Of a stretch of 64,000 nt of DNA, positions 34,079-47,282 are shown in pieces. A program made the translations under genes and the position numbers. The stretch spans positions 2,666,501-2,730,500 of the forward strand of contig NC_087385.1 of NCBI RefSeq assembly GCF_963675165.1. The letters run 5' to 3'. The DNA is from Halichondria panicea (lineage: Eukaryota > Porifera > Demospongiae > Suberitida > Halichondriidae). The notes under the pieces are model-generated. The model made no database searches, had not been told where the DNA came from, and was given only the letters and a program-made list of their open reading frames with translations. How positions within the stretch are numbered: the stretch's first letter is position 1; each line of letters starts with the position of its first letter.

Positions 34079-35656
34079 TCAAGGAGCACCAGTTGGATCG
34101 ATAACTTCATCACGACGAAGACATGCATAAGGATTTCCACTCACGATCACTTCGAAGAGACGTATGATGATTTTATCAATAGCCTCCTCAAAATCATCAA
34201 AGCTATTGTACTGAAATGCACTCAAAATGTTGCTGGAATCAGAGATGCAATCTAGTTCCTCTTGGTTGACAGAAGAGCTGTGTGATGTTTGACTGTTTAT
34301 TCCAATAGCGTACGTGTTGACTCCGTACTTCTGATGTAAGCATTCTACTTCTTTGCACACCTTATGCGTTCTATCGTTTGATTTTCCATCTGTAATGTAC
34401 ACCACATCTAGACAGCTCGGATTGCTAGTTATTCCGCATTTGTGGTTAAGCAGTTCGTCGCACACACATTTTGTTGCAGCTCCAGTGTTTGTATTTCTAT
34501 TGTGATACTCTGCACTACTGATAGCACTTGAAGTAGCTTCTCTACCAAGATAGGTGTTCTCAAAGCAGTCAAAGCAAAACTCCAAACTTATATCTCTACT
34601 AAAGGTCACCATTGCAAACTTAACTTGGTTGCAAAACAAAGGAACAAGCTTGCTGAGAGCGTCCTTCATTCGTTGGTACCTATCAAGACCAATACTTCCA
34701 GAAGAGTCGAGAATAAACAAGACATGTTGAACATCAAGCGGGCTGCAAGACTGAGATTGGCGTCTTAAGCGAGGTCCATGGTCTGTCCAGCTAAAAGGTA
34801 ACGCAACTTTTCTCGATTCAAACGAAAGGATGTCTTCAGAATTGAATTCTTCAGTTTCTTGCAAGCTTATACCTTCTGCCTCCATAAACTCGTCTCGAAG
34901 TGACACTGACCGTTTTTCTAAAAAGAGAGTTATGTCTAATTTCAATTATTTACTGCATGGACCCACTTGTTAAATGAGAACATATTTGTCCAATTCCGTC
35001 GTTATGAGGACATCGGAGACCAGGTCCATGCACACCAGGAATCCTGATTGGAAGTGTTGGTGGAGGTCCACTAGGAGGTTTAGCCCCAGGCTGACCAGGT
35101 TGACCAACAGGACCTGAAGGTCCTTTCGGACCAGATGCACCAGGTTGACCTTGTGGACCAGCCGAACCAGGTTGACCTTGTGGACCAGCCGGGCCTGGAG
35201 AGCCAATGGGACTGAAGTCTTGTTTGGAACCTCCAAGTCCAAGAGCTAAAATTAGCCTGTCCTCTTGATCGGGAAGACCTGTAACAATAATTCAAGCTAT
35301 TAACCATGACATTTTTGTCTAAGAATTACACACTCACAGATTGATCGTGTCTCTGATGTCTCTGTGCAGTCAGCAATTGATTTACCCAGCACACCTCTTT
35401 TGCGTATTTCCTGGTAGGCCTCTTTGGTTGGACATTGAGAAGAAGGAACCACGTGCACACTTTTAGGAACGGCCAGCCATTCAGACCAATCTGAGTATGT
35501 GCAAACTGAGTCACAATGGCTGAAATATTGTGGAGCAGAAATTCTTAGAGGATGGTCACAAGGAAGAGCTGCAGTTTGGCCCTCCCTGATAAGAAGTAGC
35601 ATTGGGATGAGCGTACCGACATAGATGAGGATCGATTGAAATATTCTCATTTTCAC
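34079..35656 (-). CDS. Secreted TSP1-like / collagen / vWA matrix protein
   Basis: Exons complement(join(34079..34917, 34967..35278, 35338..35656)), phase 1 at both junctions, 489 aa. Domains in order: signal peptide (~1-29, [15 protein letters not shown]), a TSP1-like Cys/Trp module ([13 protein letters not shown], ~50-105), about 13 uninterrupted Gly-X-Y triplets ([20 protein letters not shown] and on, ~127-166), and a C-terminal von Willebrand A domain (~260-440). The vWA domain has MIDAS motif DSSGS ([10 protein letters not shown]), the Thr in NTNTG and YITDGKSND. It should be an extracellular, metal-dependent ligand-binding protein that trimerises through its short collagen. The architecture resembles matrilin or short-chain collagen-vWA proteins, but I do not know an exact orthologue. 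Start choice: MKMRIFQ, or the second Met two codons on. Confidence 0.88.
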
Positions 35657-36501
35657 AACTGTATCAGCTGTTTCAGATGCTTGGTAAGAACAAGGATGAA
35701 GTTTAAGTAAATTCAGGTCTTCCGTGTGCCGTCTTAAGTACTACAGAATCTGGGGCTGCTGGTGGGTAGAAGTGGTCAGGACATAACTATATACTTGAGC
35801 CCACATCTTTTCATTGGTGCCCGGTTAGTTGTTGGTCAGTATGTGTGTGTTGTGTGACTATGACTTGTGTGGGAGGGGGGCATCATTGTAGGTGGATCAA
35901 CAGTATTTTGACTGTGATCATTTTAGACCATAACATTTTCATGTTAGGTGTTTGTTAGCTATACCAATCGTCAATAATTATGTGCACGGTGTGTGGTTAT
36001 AATGATGTATGGCGCATAATTATGTGGGAGAGAGATGTTATTGAAAGTGGCGCACCCTGTAGTGCAAAACAAACATTCACCTGCGTTGGTGGCTACAAAT
36101 GGGATTTCCTCGCCGTTATTAAAGCATAAGTATGTTGTCTATATTAATAGACAAAATTGCTTTGAAAACTGCACTCGTATATTTCCCATGGGATTTCCTC
36201 ACTGCTTTTGAAAATTATGCTGTCTTTACGTTAACACTGCACTTCGACTCTCTGTGACAATTCTGTACGGATTTAAATGTCAACAAGATCCATGCTTTGT
36301 CTAATGTAGTACTGTCAATACGAATAATAAACCTGCGAACAGAAAGTAGCACTACAATAATACTTGTCCTGTAACCCAACTTAGATTTTCCGTCATCATA
36401 ATTCTGTAAAAATGCACGGCAAACAGCCAATAACATTATACATTAAAACAGTGTCTGTTACATGTGTAGTAAATGAGTTTGATTACATAGTCAATCTAAT
36501 A
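35657..36501. other. Intergenic between two minus-strand genes
   Basis: No gene seen. GGGATTTCCTC occurs twice (about 36099 and 36190), hinting at a degenerate repeat. Upstream regulatory sequence of the collagen/vWA gene is expected near 35657-35900. Confidence 0.5.
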
Positions 36502-39500
36502 TTACACAGGAACAGATGAAATGCCATCCCCAGACTGAAGTATATGATATCTTAGTCGATTTGTCCGTTCGTTCTTCTTCCTTCTACACATGTACGCCAC
36601 AGTGCATGTAACCACTATACACAGGGCAAACAGTCCGATCAGCCCTATTGAAGTACCAGTAGCAATAGCAACTAAAGAGTCTGATGTCGATACTGTAATC
36701 AAGTTGTCAGTGCAGTACGATCCTCTGTATACAAACGTATTGTTTGGGCAAGTAGTGACACATTCCAGCGTAGATACAATACGAAAATCTTTGCACACAT
36801 CACACGTATTGGGGCCATTTCCATAGCAACCTCTAGCACATGCTTCGTCACACACCTGAGGAATAGTTGCTACAGCTTGAGGTGTACTTGATGTACCGTA
36901 AAGTGTAAGCTCCACATCAGACACACTAACATAGCCACTGGAAGACTTGAACATTACAATCATTGTCCAGTTTCCGACCGGATGTTCACCCCAATAGTGG
37001 ACAGACATGAAGGGCCAAATGTGGTAAGCATATCCTTCATCGTCAGAATTGATAAAATCATATTTTCTGTATGGAAGAAGAGTTGAAGTTGTTCCCTGTG
37101 GTGAAATGAGTTCAATCATGATGTCCCCCCTGCGAGGATGAGGGTCTTGTAACCATCGGTTCACTGAAGCTTCATTTGGGACTTCATGAATGAATGATAT
37201 ATAGTCTTTGATTGTGTAACTTTGTGCATTTTCTACTCTTAAGGAAGCAGTCAAAACCACATGCTCCAAGAACTGAACATCAGAAGTCATGTTCGATACT
37301 GTAAATTTCATTGCAAGAGGTTGTCCAAAGCGGGTATTTCTAAACGTGAAAGTGCATAAAATAGTGATTATTACTTGCTGCACACTTATCAGCACACAAA
37401 GACTGGTGTAATAATACTATCATTGGATCCGTGTATAAAGCTATCTATACATATACATATAATTATGTTTACCCGTAGGCTTGGTGACTCGTCAAGGTCT
37501 GGGAAATTTGTCGAGGAACAGTAATCCAATTTCTGGCTCGAGTTACAAATGCCTCAGCATCAATAGCTCCAAAGCCAAACTTGTGACTGATTTTACGTCC
37601 TGCCCCGTTCACCGTCCATTCTCCATCAATGAGAGGGTCAGAGTTTGATGTGTAAACTAGCAGGTATTGCACATCTCTCCACGTCAGCTCATGGCTACAA
37701 AATCATGCATTTGAACGCACCAGTTTGTAACATAATTATATACATATCGAATTTTATATCTATAATTATATCGAAAACCATAGCCGTACTTTCTATCTGA
37801 GAGGACCATCATTCCCATGCATGCATAGAAAGGAGTAGGAAGGTAACACACTTTGCCTGAAGTGCCAGAGCGATGACTCCTGATACTAGTGGTGCAGAAG
37901 CACTAGTGCCAGTAAAGTCGTCTGTACATTCCCCATTCAGAGTCGTGGTGTACTGCATAATTAATTAATTGTTGTTATACAGTTATGGCACTATAAGCTA
38001 GTCTGATGAATACTTACAATTTGGTCGTAAGGGTCATAGGAGGCATCTTTTGAGAATGTTTTTGAGTTGAATGAATAAGTGACAACCATCTTTCCAGCAC
38101 ACTGTTCATCGTAGCTTGCTTGACCAGCGGTCTGATCTGCTGACCCCACTGCAATAGTGTAGATGCTGGATGAATAACCATCAGCAGCACAAGAATCATA
38201 GTTCCATCCACCATTCCCAGCAGCCCACACGAAAATGGAGCCCTTCCCATCACGACCCTAGAGACAGAATCATACTCTATTCACATTATTTGCAGGTGCA
38301 TGTGTGAGTGCTAAATAAAGTACCTTTGTGACTGCATTTTCAAATGCATTTTCAAGCAGTGTTCCTGGTTTTTCTACAATGAAACCTTTGTCACTTGGTC
38401 CCCAACTGTTGCTGTAAACTTGAATATAGTTGTTTTTATAGCTAAGAGAACTTGCTTCAATGGAGTCTGTCACGCCGCCAGTGAGGTCAACCTTGAGACC
38501 TGCATATATAAGAGATAATTGCGAAGCAAAAAGACTCAGTTTAGCACGAGTCAACATGTGTGCATGTATATATTGTCTTATGCATGACTTTTGTGCATGG
38601 GAGGGGGTTGCTCATTGAAAGTGGCCTGCCCATCAAACTGCTTGGGTGGATGAATGCCAAGTTTCCATTGACTGACTATAATTATAGCAATAACCTTATT
38701 TAATACACCCATGCTGCATGTCTATATAGTCTCTTTTATGGGGACATGCAGCTGTACAATTAAGCGATTGGTACGTATAGTATTACATGTACTTACAGCC
38801 AATACTGGAGTTATAGGCCACCCCTATTCCACACTGATTGTTATCTTTTGCCATGGCAATCTCTCCTCCACAGCTGGTTCCATGACTGTCTGGCTCATCA
38901 CCATCGTATTTTGTAGGAGTGGGGTCATTATCACCGTCTGCAAAATCCCAACTAGCATTGGAATCCTGAAAATGTGTGTTTTTCACAACTTACAATGATT
39001 ATATAGGTATATCTTCTATTGCAGTATGCTTTGATATGATTTCAAGGATTTCTATTATGTATTTCAATAGCAACTACTCAGACGAAGGCCATGTCTTAAC
39101 AATATGTACACAACATTCCCACGGCATTACTCTTATGAGTATAGTGTTGTCACAACAACACTATACACTCACAAGAAAACTTACATAGTTAGGAGAAATG
39201 TCAGGGTGTGTTACCTCCAATCCTGTGTGGGAAAACTTAGTATCACTGACAATGAGACTATACCACAGAACACAAACATGACAACATTCGTGGCATAGTT
39301 GTGAGAGCTCCCTATTACATTATCCACCTCATTGTCAACAGTGGAAGCTTGTTGCATGCCTAAGCTAATGAGACACCCTTCATGCAATCTATATACCCAG
39401 GGAATTCCCTGTTTGTAGTATTATAATTATGATTTAGCTAGCCAGTGTTGAAATACAGCAAAATAATATTATTGCTCGAATGTCTTGGTATATATGCACG

Positions 39501-41320
39501 CGTCTGGGTGGTACAGTAAATATTTTTTAAAGTAAATATAACATGTATACAATAATTATAAATTAATGTGTGTTTGACATTTTTCACTATTCCTATGTAT
39601 GCTATACCAACCCACCATCATCCATGATAGACACGACCACACCACTCCCAGTGATTCCTTGCAGCCAGACAGGCTCCACGTTAATGTCCAGCCCCTTTCT
39701 ACCGTCAGTTTGACCACGGTTGACCTGGGAGTTCTAAATAAATGCATGGCATTGCATCCAAAGCCCATATACACACCCATGCAACTCTCTGTATGTCTAC
39801 ATAATAGGGATGGGGTTCCCCCCCGGACGGGTCCACGCATCGAGAAAACGCAGATAGCTAGTTAGACACTGTTAAAGGTGTCTATATGGGATTTAGAAGC
39901 CCAAAGGCACTGATTTAGTATCCCGAGGGTACTACAAGTGGCTGAGGGCTTCTAAATCACATGGACACCTCCAAAACAGTGTCTAACTCATTTAGATATT
40001 ATACTGATATAATTATGATGCAATAGTGCCTGCATGACATTAGCGAAAGATCTCACCAAAGACCATTGCTTGCTGAAATGTGGATCGCTCGAATAGCTGT
40101 AGTCTTTCTTGAATCTTTTTCTTGCTATTTGCTGCTGTACAGATCCCACCTAAATCAAAGAAGACTAATTATATAGTGATACATAAAATACAATAATACA
40201 TGTACTGAGCATGACTTGAACATCATGTATAGATCATCTACATCGTTTTTTACGTTTGGTTCATTTGAAAGTGCCTGTGCAATCTGATTTTTCTGACCAG
40301 TACCAGTCAAGGGGAGATTATTTCTCCTTTGATCAGTTTCAGGCAACTTGAATGAGAAGTAGTCATCCAGGTTGCCCACCTGTCAGTGTAAAAGAGAACA
40401 GGAACACTTTAAAGGTATCTGGTCACTAGCTGGTGTACCATTGAATAAGTAGACAGGAAAGTGAGGTTAACCTTTTAATAGATGACAGACAGTGCGAATA
40501 CAAATTGAGTAACTAACATAATTATGTAGCAGCAATAGTACAGAAACTCAATAATTATTGACTGCAAAGATGCATGCAACCACCCTCATCAGCCATATAA
40601 TTATCATGCAGACACCAGCAGTTTAATATTAGATCTAAACACTTAACGTTATTAATGCCCCTACTTTACTCAATTTAAGGTGACACTCTTAGAATTACGA
40701 AGCCACCTGACACCAATAATTTCAGCTTCCTTTGGAAATTGAAGTTATTGGTGTCACATAATAATACATATACTGGAATGAATGGTAAAATTTAACAATT
40801 TCAGGTCGTTTAAAATATTTTCAAGTGGCCTAGAGCCAAGGCTGTGTAGGTGGCTATACATTTGACCTCTATAATTAGGGCATGACATCAAAAGATAATT
40901 GTCAATGCAGCTGTCATGCAGTAGATCTAGATCTATCCGTATAATGCCGCATACCTTGACGGGCGCCATAAATAAAGTACACCCTGAGTGTACTTGTGCT
41001 GTGTGTGTAATAGATCTAGCACTCAAGTTATAAAACTGCATACTCCATAGCAAAATAGTCTACTCCACCTGTCCCTGATTGATAAGACCGTGTTTTGTCG
41101 CAAGTGTGTGAGCTTCAAGTGTGAGCTGTGATTGTGGTAGCAGCAGCTGTACCACCCAGGTGTCAGTGTATTGCTCAATGGGAACAGAATGGTCAAACAG
41201 TGGTGTCCTGCTCCTGGTTGATGCTGATGTGACTGAAACTATAGCAGCCCATGTCAGCACATGTTTCATTCTTTGCAGAAAATCTAACTGCATGTTTGAA
41301 TGGTTTGTAAACTGGATCAT
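36502..41320 (-). CDS. Furin-like membrane proprotein convertase
   Basis: Eleven exons: complement(join(36502..37339, 37473..37694, 37852..37952, 38018..38257, 38324..38499, 38797..38965, 39185..39222, 39616..39733, 40057..40149, 40254..40379, 41069..41320)), 790 aa. Convertases cleave secretory precursors after paired basic residues in the Golgi and at the surface. Order: signal peptide ([16 protein letters not shown], from an internal Met; the first ATG is 17 codons upstream), prodomain with TWVVQL and KHGLINQGQ, ending ARKRFKK, the likely autocleavage site. The S8 catalytic domain has Asp195 (IMDDG), His237 (DSHGTSC), oxyanion Asn339 (WAAGNGG) and Ser421 (GTSASAP). Then come a P domain, a short Cys-rich furin repeat, a TM segment (~730-755) and a basic tail. 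The Asn at 339 separates it from PC2, which has Asp. Intron 3 contains a palindromic element (39861-39987). Confidence 0.92.
39861..39987. mobile_element. 127-bp palindromic element in the convertase gene
   Basis: GTTAGACACTG at 39861 and CAGTGTCTAAC ending 39987 are exact reverse complements. Pairing continues inward through GGTGTC..GACACC and GATTTAGAAGCCC..GGGCTTCTAAATC with small mismatches, leaving a ~40-nt centre. Confidence 0.75.
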
Positions 41321-42266
41321 GCAGTGCTAGACAAAAATGCAGCTTGACAAAAAACTAGATCTAGATCTAGTACATTATTATAGCCGTTTGTAATTAATTA
41401 TAGACTCTACATGCAGTATAGTCTGAACTTGAGATCTAAGTTAAACTTCACTGTCAGTGTGAATGAGTCCACCCCCAGTCCCCCACCCCATATATTGATT
41501 GCATGGAATACATGTAAATGCTAAACTGCTTCTGCATGCATATTCTGTTGTAGAAAATGAACCTGAGAAGCATAAAATTATTCAAAGTGCACTTAGTTTT
41601 TATGACCGCCTCCAAAGCGATGCCCGATTAAAATTAGCAGATCTGTGCATGTGCACTCTATAATATTATGGTACCACATATTGCGTTCCTCCGCTCTTCT
41701 CTGCAATACCTGGACTAATGTGTTGCATCATATTATTTCCGAATCAGAGGAAATTGAATACCATTCATATCATTTCTAATTGTGATTAGTAGATTTTGTT
41801 GACATTCCTTATCAAGTGGCTAATTTTCTGTTGTGTATCCTAAGTATGACTCACAAACTTCCTTTTTTTAGCCACTTCCATATGCATGAGAAATACCCCT
41901 CACACAAGCATATTAACTTCCAGGAAGTATTACACACCACTCACGAAATATGATACTGCATTTTATTTGCTTTGTTGATGGGCAGCCTTGTATGAGTCAA
42001 TGTAAACTGTGTAATACAGCGGGGAAGAATTGTTACAATGGAATCTGATACTAACTGTCTGGTTCCTATGGTCAGTGATGTAATGTGAAAAGAAAACGTT
42101 GTTCATGATGTATGTACAGCATAATTATTCTGTTGTAATAATGTAAATTCCTTGAGCACAAGACAATATAAAAGAGGATTAGTCAGACAGAATACCATCA
42201 AACAAGTCAAATTGGAAAAACTAAGTGCTCACAAGAAAATAAACGATCACATATCTTCTGATAACA
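41321..42266. other. Divergent intergenic region, convertase / small secreted gene
   Basis: No gene or repeat recognised. Both flanking genes point away from it, so promoters for both are expected. The ~945-bp spacing makes a single shared promoter less certain than at the tighter pairs in this window. Confidence 0.5.
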
Positions 42267-43046
42267 ATGAGTTTCAAGCATCTTATGCTCTCCGTATTGG
42301 TGGCCGTAGCCATGGCCAAAATTGCCACATGTTGTACACCTCCGTCCACTGAGATCGAGCGAGCTTATCAGAATGTCTTTAGCGGTCTTTACGGAGTGGA
42401 GCATGTCATTGTGAGTGGTTAATCTGCACATTGATATTACCTGTAGATAGACTTTATATAGACCTAAATTGTGAGAGAAAGTGCTGACAGTACATTGACT
42501 TTATTCACTTTATGCAGAGATTGGGCACTGATTCTACAACTATTCAACAAGCAACAAAGCCTTTGCTCAAAGAGTTGCACTCCATCACAGAGATGTATGC
42601 AGCCCAGAATGCTCTGAGTGAAAGTGAAACATCTATAGATCTAGCAGAGTTCCTTGACATCATTGTGCAAAATGCCTGCACACTGGTAAGTATAATTAGA
42701 TCTATAAGGACTATATAAACAGAAAAAAGTTGCACCCTGAGGGCCCATGTGGCACTCTTGGCTGATATAATTATTAATTTGTTTTATCCTAATGATCCAG
42801 ATTAAAGTGAAAGCTGGAGATCATATTCCTTGCTCAAGTTATTCTGACATATTGGATCTTAAACTGGCCCTTGACATCTACAATATCCAAGAAGAAGCCA
42901 GAGATGAGTTAGAAAATTCTACAGATCTGAGGCTACAGCAGTGCCAAGAGGATTGGCTTAGTGCACTTCCATGTGAACATGGTAGCACTCCTTTTGAGAT
43001 AATCTCTTCTTTACCGAATTATGACTATACCTGTGTAGCTGCTTAA
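42267..43046 (+). CDS. Unrecognised small secreted protein
   Basis: Exons join(42267..42410, 42518..42685, 42801..43046), all phase 0 with GT-AG junctions, 185 aa. It starts with a signal peptide (MSFKHLMLSVLVAVAMAKIA) followed by TCCTPPST. The mature part is acidic, mostly predicted helical by composition, with seven cysteines including CC after the signal peptide and single Cys in NACTL, IPCSSY, QQCQED, LPCEHG and YTCVAA. No transmembrane segment, GPI signal or repeated motif. I do not recognise a family and assign no function; a lineage-restricted secreted factor is the plain reading. The consistent phases and splice sites are the evidence that it is a gene. Confidence 0.7.
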
Positions 43047-43188
43047 TTATGTGGACGTTATAGCATCATCCCGGTTAAAATAACCTGTAATTACATACTT
43101 ATATTTATTGATTTATTGTATGGCCCACAAGTCATCGTTATCATGAATTCATTCTTCAAAAAGTAATGTCGTAGACTCTATACGTAAA

Positions 43189-46100
43189 CTACACAGTAGT
43201 GATCTGTCCTCCTGTTGTAGGCCTGTGATACTCTCTATAAGCATTTGCCTTTGGGTTGGGCAATGAGCTCTGAAGTAATAAAATAGATGAACTAACCACT
43301 CGAACACATTCAACCTACATACCTTATTGTAGCAATCCCAGCAATATAGAATGTTGTGAAAAAAGTAGGGTTTCTTGTCTCGAAACAAATCAGTGCCTAC
43401 ATGCAATTAAAGCATAATTTATACATGTATATACCATACGTAAGCACATGTATCTTCAAGAATTGTGGGAAATGTATTTTCAAGGATCACCTGCCAACTA
43501 TGAAAGTGGGAATCAAATAATTGTGATTCGTGCTCATCTACGTACAAGTGTTTTATCCTTGTATCAATTTTAAAGAGTGGTAGATCTACGAATATATCAG
43601 GCATGCACAACTCACGACACTTGCTGCAATAGAAACATTTTGAGTGATATGATTTGGTGTTAACTGTGATGCATTCTCTTGGGATCTGAATTGCTTTCAA
43701 GCAGACAACACATCCTGGTAAACCTGAAAATAATCAAAAACATGGTTTGTTATCGTACTTTGACTTACTTTGTGAACGATGCTGCACACCATCATCTTCA
43801 ATATTAAGATCAGATAACAGCTGCTGTAAAGAGGTATCCTGTTTACCCAATTGCTGCCTATTCTCTAAAGAAAATCGTGTTGATCGTTCGTCAGTCAAGC
43901 TCTTCGTTGATACAGGTGGAAGAGGAGCAGGTCTATGTGGTATATGAATCCGCTTTGCTTTGTCGTGAGGGTAAAAATGAGTTTGAGTTTGCGGAACAAA
44001 ACTAGTGTTGTTGAGAAGGTTACCTTCAGCGAAAGCTGTCTCCATACTTACTTTGTATTGTGGACTGCGTGGATTGTCTATTTTTTGCTCGTACTCTGTC
44101 ACATGTGTAGATAAAGTGCTACCTCTGCTCTGGACTTGCCAGTTTGTTTGTATCGTGCTGTGTGAGTGTGAGGGCTTTGGTTGATTGGGAACCTTGTATA
44201 CGCCATCATTGAGAGGAGGTTGTGGGTCCTCCGCTCCCACCACTATCCGGTCATTTATCTTCAAGGGAAATAAATTACTATCTTTCTGTCCTGTCCGAGG
44301 TGTTAGATACGTAGGTGTGAAAGTTTTATCACAAGATGAAGACTTCATATCTTTTGGGAATAAATCTTGTTCCGCAATCAAGGTGCTAGTCGATGCACTT
44401 TGAACATCATCAGATTTTGGGGAGGATTTTTCACTGGGAAAGTCAATTGAGGATGAAGCAAACTCAGGAGGTGGTGGAAGAATATTCTCTTCTGAATTTT
44501 CACCAAAAGGTGTGCTTTGTACTAGCTTTCCGTCGCTTGGTGAAAAACTTTGAGATCTTTTTTGTTGATTTCTTTTTTGCTTACTTTTAGGTGGTACTTT
44601 GGGAGCTTGTCGGATAGTCAGCTCTCTTTCCATATCTACTCTACCAGATAGTAATGTTTTACCAGCCCTTAATGGATCTGAACCGGACCGATATAAATTT
44701 GTTTTTTCAATCATGGGAATCTGTTCTTCTCCTGGAGAGGACATGATCCTACCACGTTTTAAAGGTATTGGGGGGGGCTTATCACCACTCTGACTGGATG
44801 TCTCATCTTCTTCGATTGTTTTTAGAGCATCTTCAATGTCATCATCCGTGTACGATATTAGATTTTTTCGTCTTGCTTTGTCTATTGTCTTTCTCAATGT
44901 CACCATATTAGCAATAACAGTTTGACCTCTTGGCGCACTGCTTAAATTGTTGTCAGACCCCACATTTCGAGGCAGGAGGTGGTCATAATCACTTTGATCA
45001 TCATCATTCAACAATGCAGCTCGTACAGAAAGAGTTCGCTGTATTTCTGTAACGGGATTTGCAGCCTCCGAATTTTGTGAACGTTGTGGGAATTGGTAGA
45101 TGTGCATTCTTTCACGGTCTTCTAGTGTGCTTGCTTCAAGTTCAGCCAATTTACTATCATTCAATTTAAGTATAAGTGGACTATCGATATCATCTGAAAG
45201 ATTCAACTGACTCTCTGCTTCCTCAGTGTGTTCATCTTTGTAGCCAGGAGATGGGCTCCTATAACCATCGTCATTGTACTGTCGTCTTGTCACAGCTGTT
45301 GAGAGTATGGTGCGAGACAGTTTTTCAAAACCACCAGCATCTTGGTTTTGCACAGTGGTAGGAGTGCTCGTTAGAGGTGAAGGATTGCGCGTAAACCTGA
45401 TATTCTGGGAAGTACTAGGCAGAACTTTATTTTGAGGTGATGGGCCACAAATATGACTTTGAGAAGAATTCAGAAGGCTGCTGTGAGAAGAAGACGATTG
45501 AACATCCTCATGAGTAGGCTCTAACTCTGGTACGTATATGGATGGTGGTCCATGAGGAGTATTGTGTGGTGTAGAATTTGGCCGCAAAAATCTCCTATGA
45601 TAGAGGGGCTTTGATGGAGTAATCCCTGTACTTCCAGGTGATGGGGCTCTTTCAAATTCTCTCCAATTTTGTCTAGTTTCGTTCACTCCATTTCTTGCTC
45701 TATTGAACAAACTGCTAGTCGTACTAGCAGAATCAAAAGACTCTAGTGACATAGTGTCGCTGTCATTACCAAATTGAAGATTCCATCGAACATTTTTCTT
45801 TGGCCTTCGACGAGGTTTATGAGGGTTCTTTAAAATGTTCCTTGATGGTTTTCTGTTTGCATCGTAAGAGTAGTCTGAGGCCAGGCTTGTTTCACTAACT
45901 GCTGAGAAGTATGAGCGTATAGATCCATCAAGTGAGAGTCGAGAAGATGTTGTATCGGGGGAAGAGTGCCTTGGGTAATCAGTAATTTGGTCAGGGTCTG
46001 GTCTATATGCATCTATTAAATGCGTGGCACCAAGCGGTTTTGGTGCAGAATCCTTAGTACGGTCAAGTGCTTCTATCAGTGATTCACTGAGTGAAGTAGT

Positions 46101-47282
46101 TTCCTAAATTTGAAATTTCAATTGTTTAGAGAATTTCAATTTGAAATACTTACCTCACTGTAGGGCCTATCATTGATTTCCCCTTGTGCATTGGTTTCAA
46201 AACGCTGCTTACACTGCATTGAATTGTACAAAATGTATCTGCTTACAGAACTCAGATACTATATGTACTTAGTAATTACCTAACTCACCACGTCATTGAT
46301 TTCCCCTTGTGCATTGGTTTCAAAACGCTGCTTACACTGCATTGAATTGTACAAAATGTATCTGCTTACAGAACTCAGATACTATATGTACTTAGTAATT
46401 ACCTAACTCACCACGTCATTGATTTCCCCTTGTGCATTGGTTTCAAAACGCTGCTTACACTGCATTGAATTGTACAAAATGTATCTGCTTTCTGATGCTT
46501 ACAGAACTCAGATACTGTATGTACTTAGTAATTACCTAACTCACCACGTCTCCGCAGAATAAGTTTTGGTCGTCAACAATGAACGGTTTTCCCACTAGAT
46601 TTCTCCCTAGAAAAACAGAGAAGGTAGTTTAAATACCATATATAGTAGTATTAAAACGATGCTTATGAATAATTTTAATGAATGGATTTTAGAGCCTTTG
46701 TAGCTCACGGGGGTTAAACAATGAATTTCAGTATGCCATGCAGAGTACCGCTATAGAGTCAGAGTGTCGTATCTTGTTGAGATATACAAACAGATAAATC
46801 ACAAAATTGGTGACAACTAATACGGAGAACCCGAATTCAGGGAACTGATTTACAGAATGTGCAAAGTGCAATTAGAAAATTCACGGTTATTCTATCATAG
46901 CAGACTGTGCATTTCGTGATATAGAGTTTTAATCATGTTTTTCATACTCACCACAAAAGTTACAGACTAAACATCTAGCGTGGAATGTTTTCCCTTCATA
47001 TTTATAGGGAATGTTGTGAGCAATGCTTTTCCCACACTTCAAACAGTAGGGGTCATGCTCATCTTCATCTGAGGGAATACAACAATGTGTATGAAATACA
47101 GTAGACATGAAAGAATTTCATGGAAGGAACATTAGATATTGAGAAGGAACATTACGATTGATTGAGAGGTAGCTAAAAGGTTGTGCAGTGTGCTAGAGGC
47201 AAACCCTCTGCATGAAACTCTGCATGTTACCTTGTTTGGGTTCTTGCAAAACATGAGTTTCTGTAACTTTGTCCTGAGCCAT
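43189..47282 (-). CDS. Two-LIM-domain scaffold with long disordered linker
   Basis: Ten exons: complement(join(43189..43269, 43323..43396, 43616..43723, 43769..46103, 46154..46213, 46289..46336, 46412..46459, 46545..46606, 46952..47068, 47231..47282)), 994 aa. The N-terminal LIM domain (~25-85) reads YCLKCGKS..HARCLVCNFCG..LFCGDVC. The C-terminal LIM (~910-965) reads GCVVC..YHSKCFYCSKCR..ILYCWDCY. LIM domains are paired zinc fingers that bind proteins, often at actin or junctions. Between them lie ~780 residues of Ser/Pro-rich sequence, nearly all in one exon, with PxxP stretches (PPPIPLKR, PAPLPPV) and KNVRW (~233-237), which fits the PP1-docking RVxF pattern. Three tandem exons encode CKQRFETNAQGEIND repeats at the end of LIM 1. 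The family is not identified. It is divergent from the TM-IQ-PTB gene. Confidence 0.85.
46157..46548 (-). repeat. Tandem triplication of a coding exon (123-bp unit)
   Basis: The exon beginning TGTAAGCAGCGTTTTGAAAC and its upstream intron occur three times with a 123-bp offset (exon 5' ends at 46459, 46336, 46213). Two copies are 48 nt and end GACGTG before GTGAGT; the third continues to 60 nt (..DRPYSE). All are phase 0. Copies are nearly identical; the copy nearest the 5' end has a small insertion in its intron. Confidence 0.92.
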
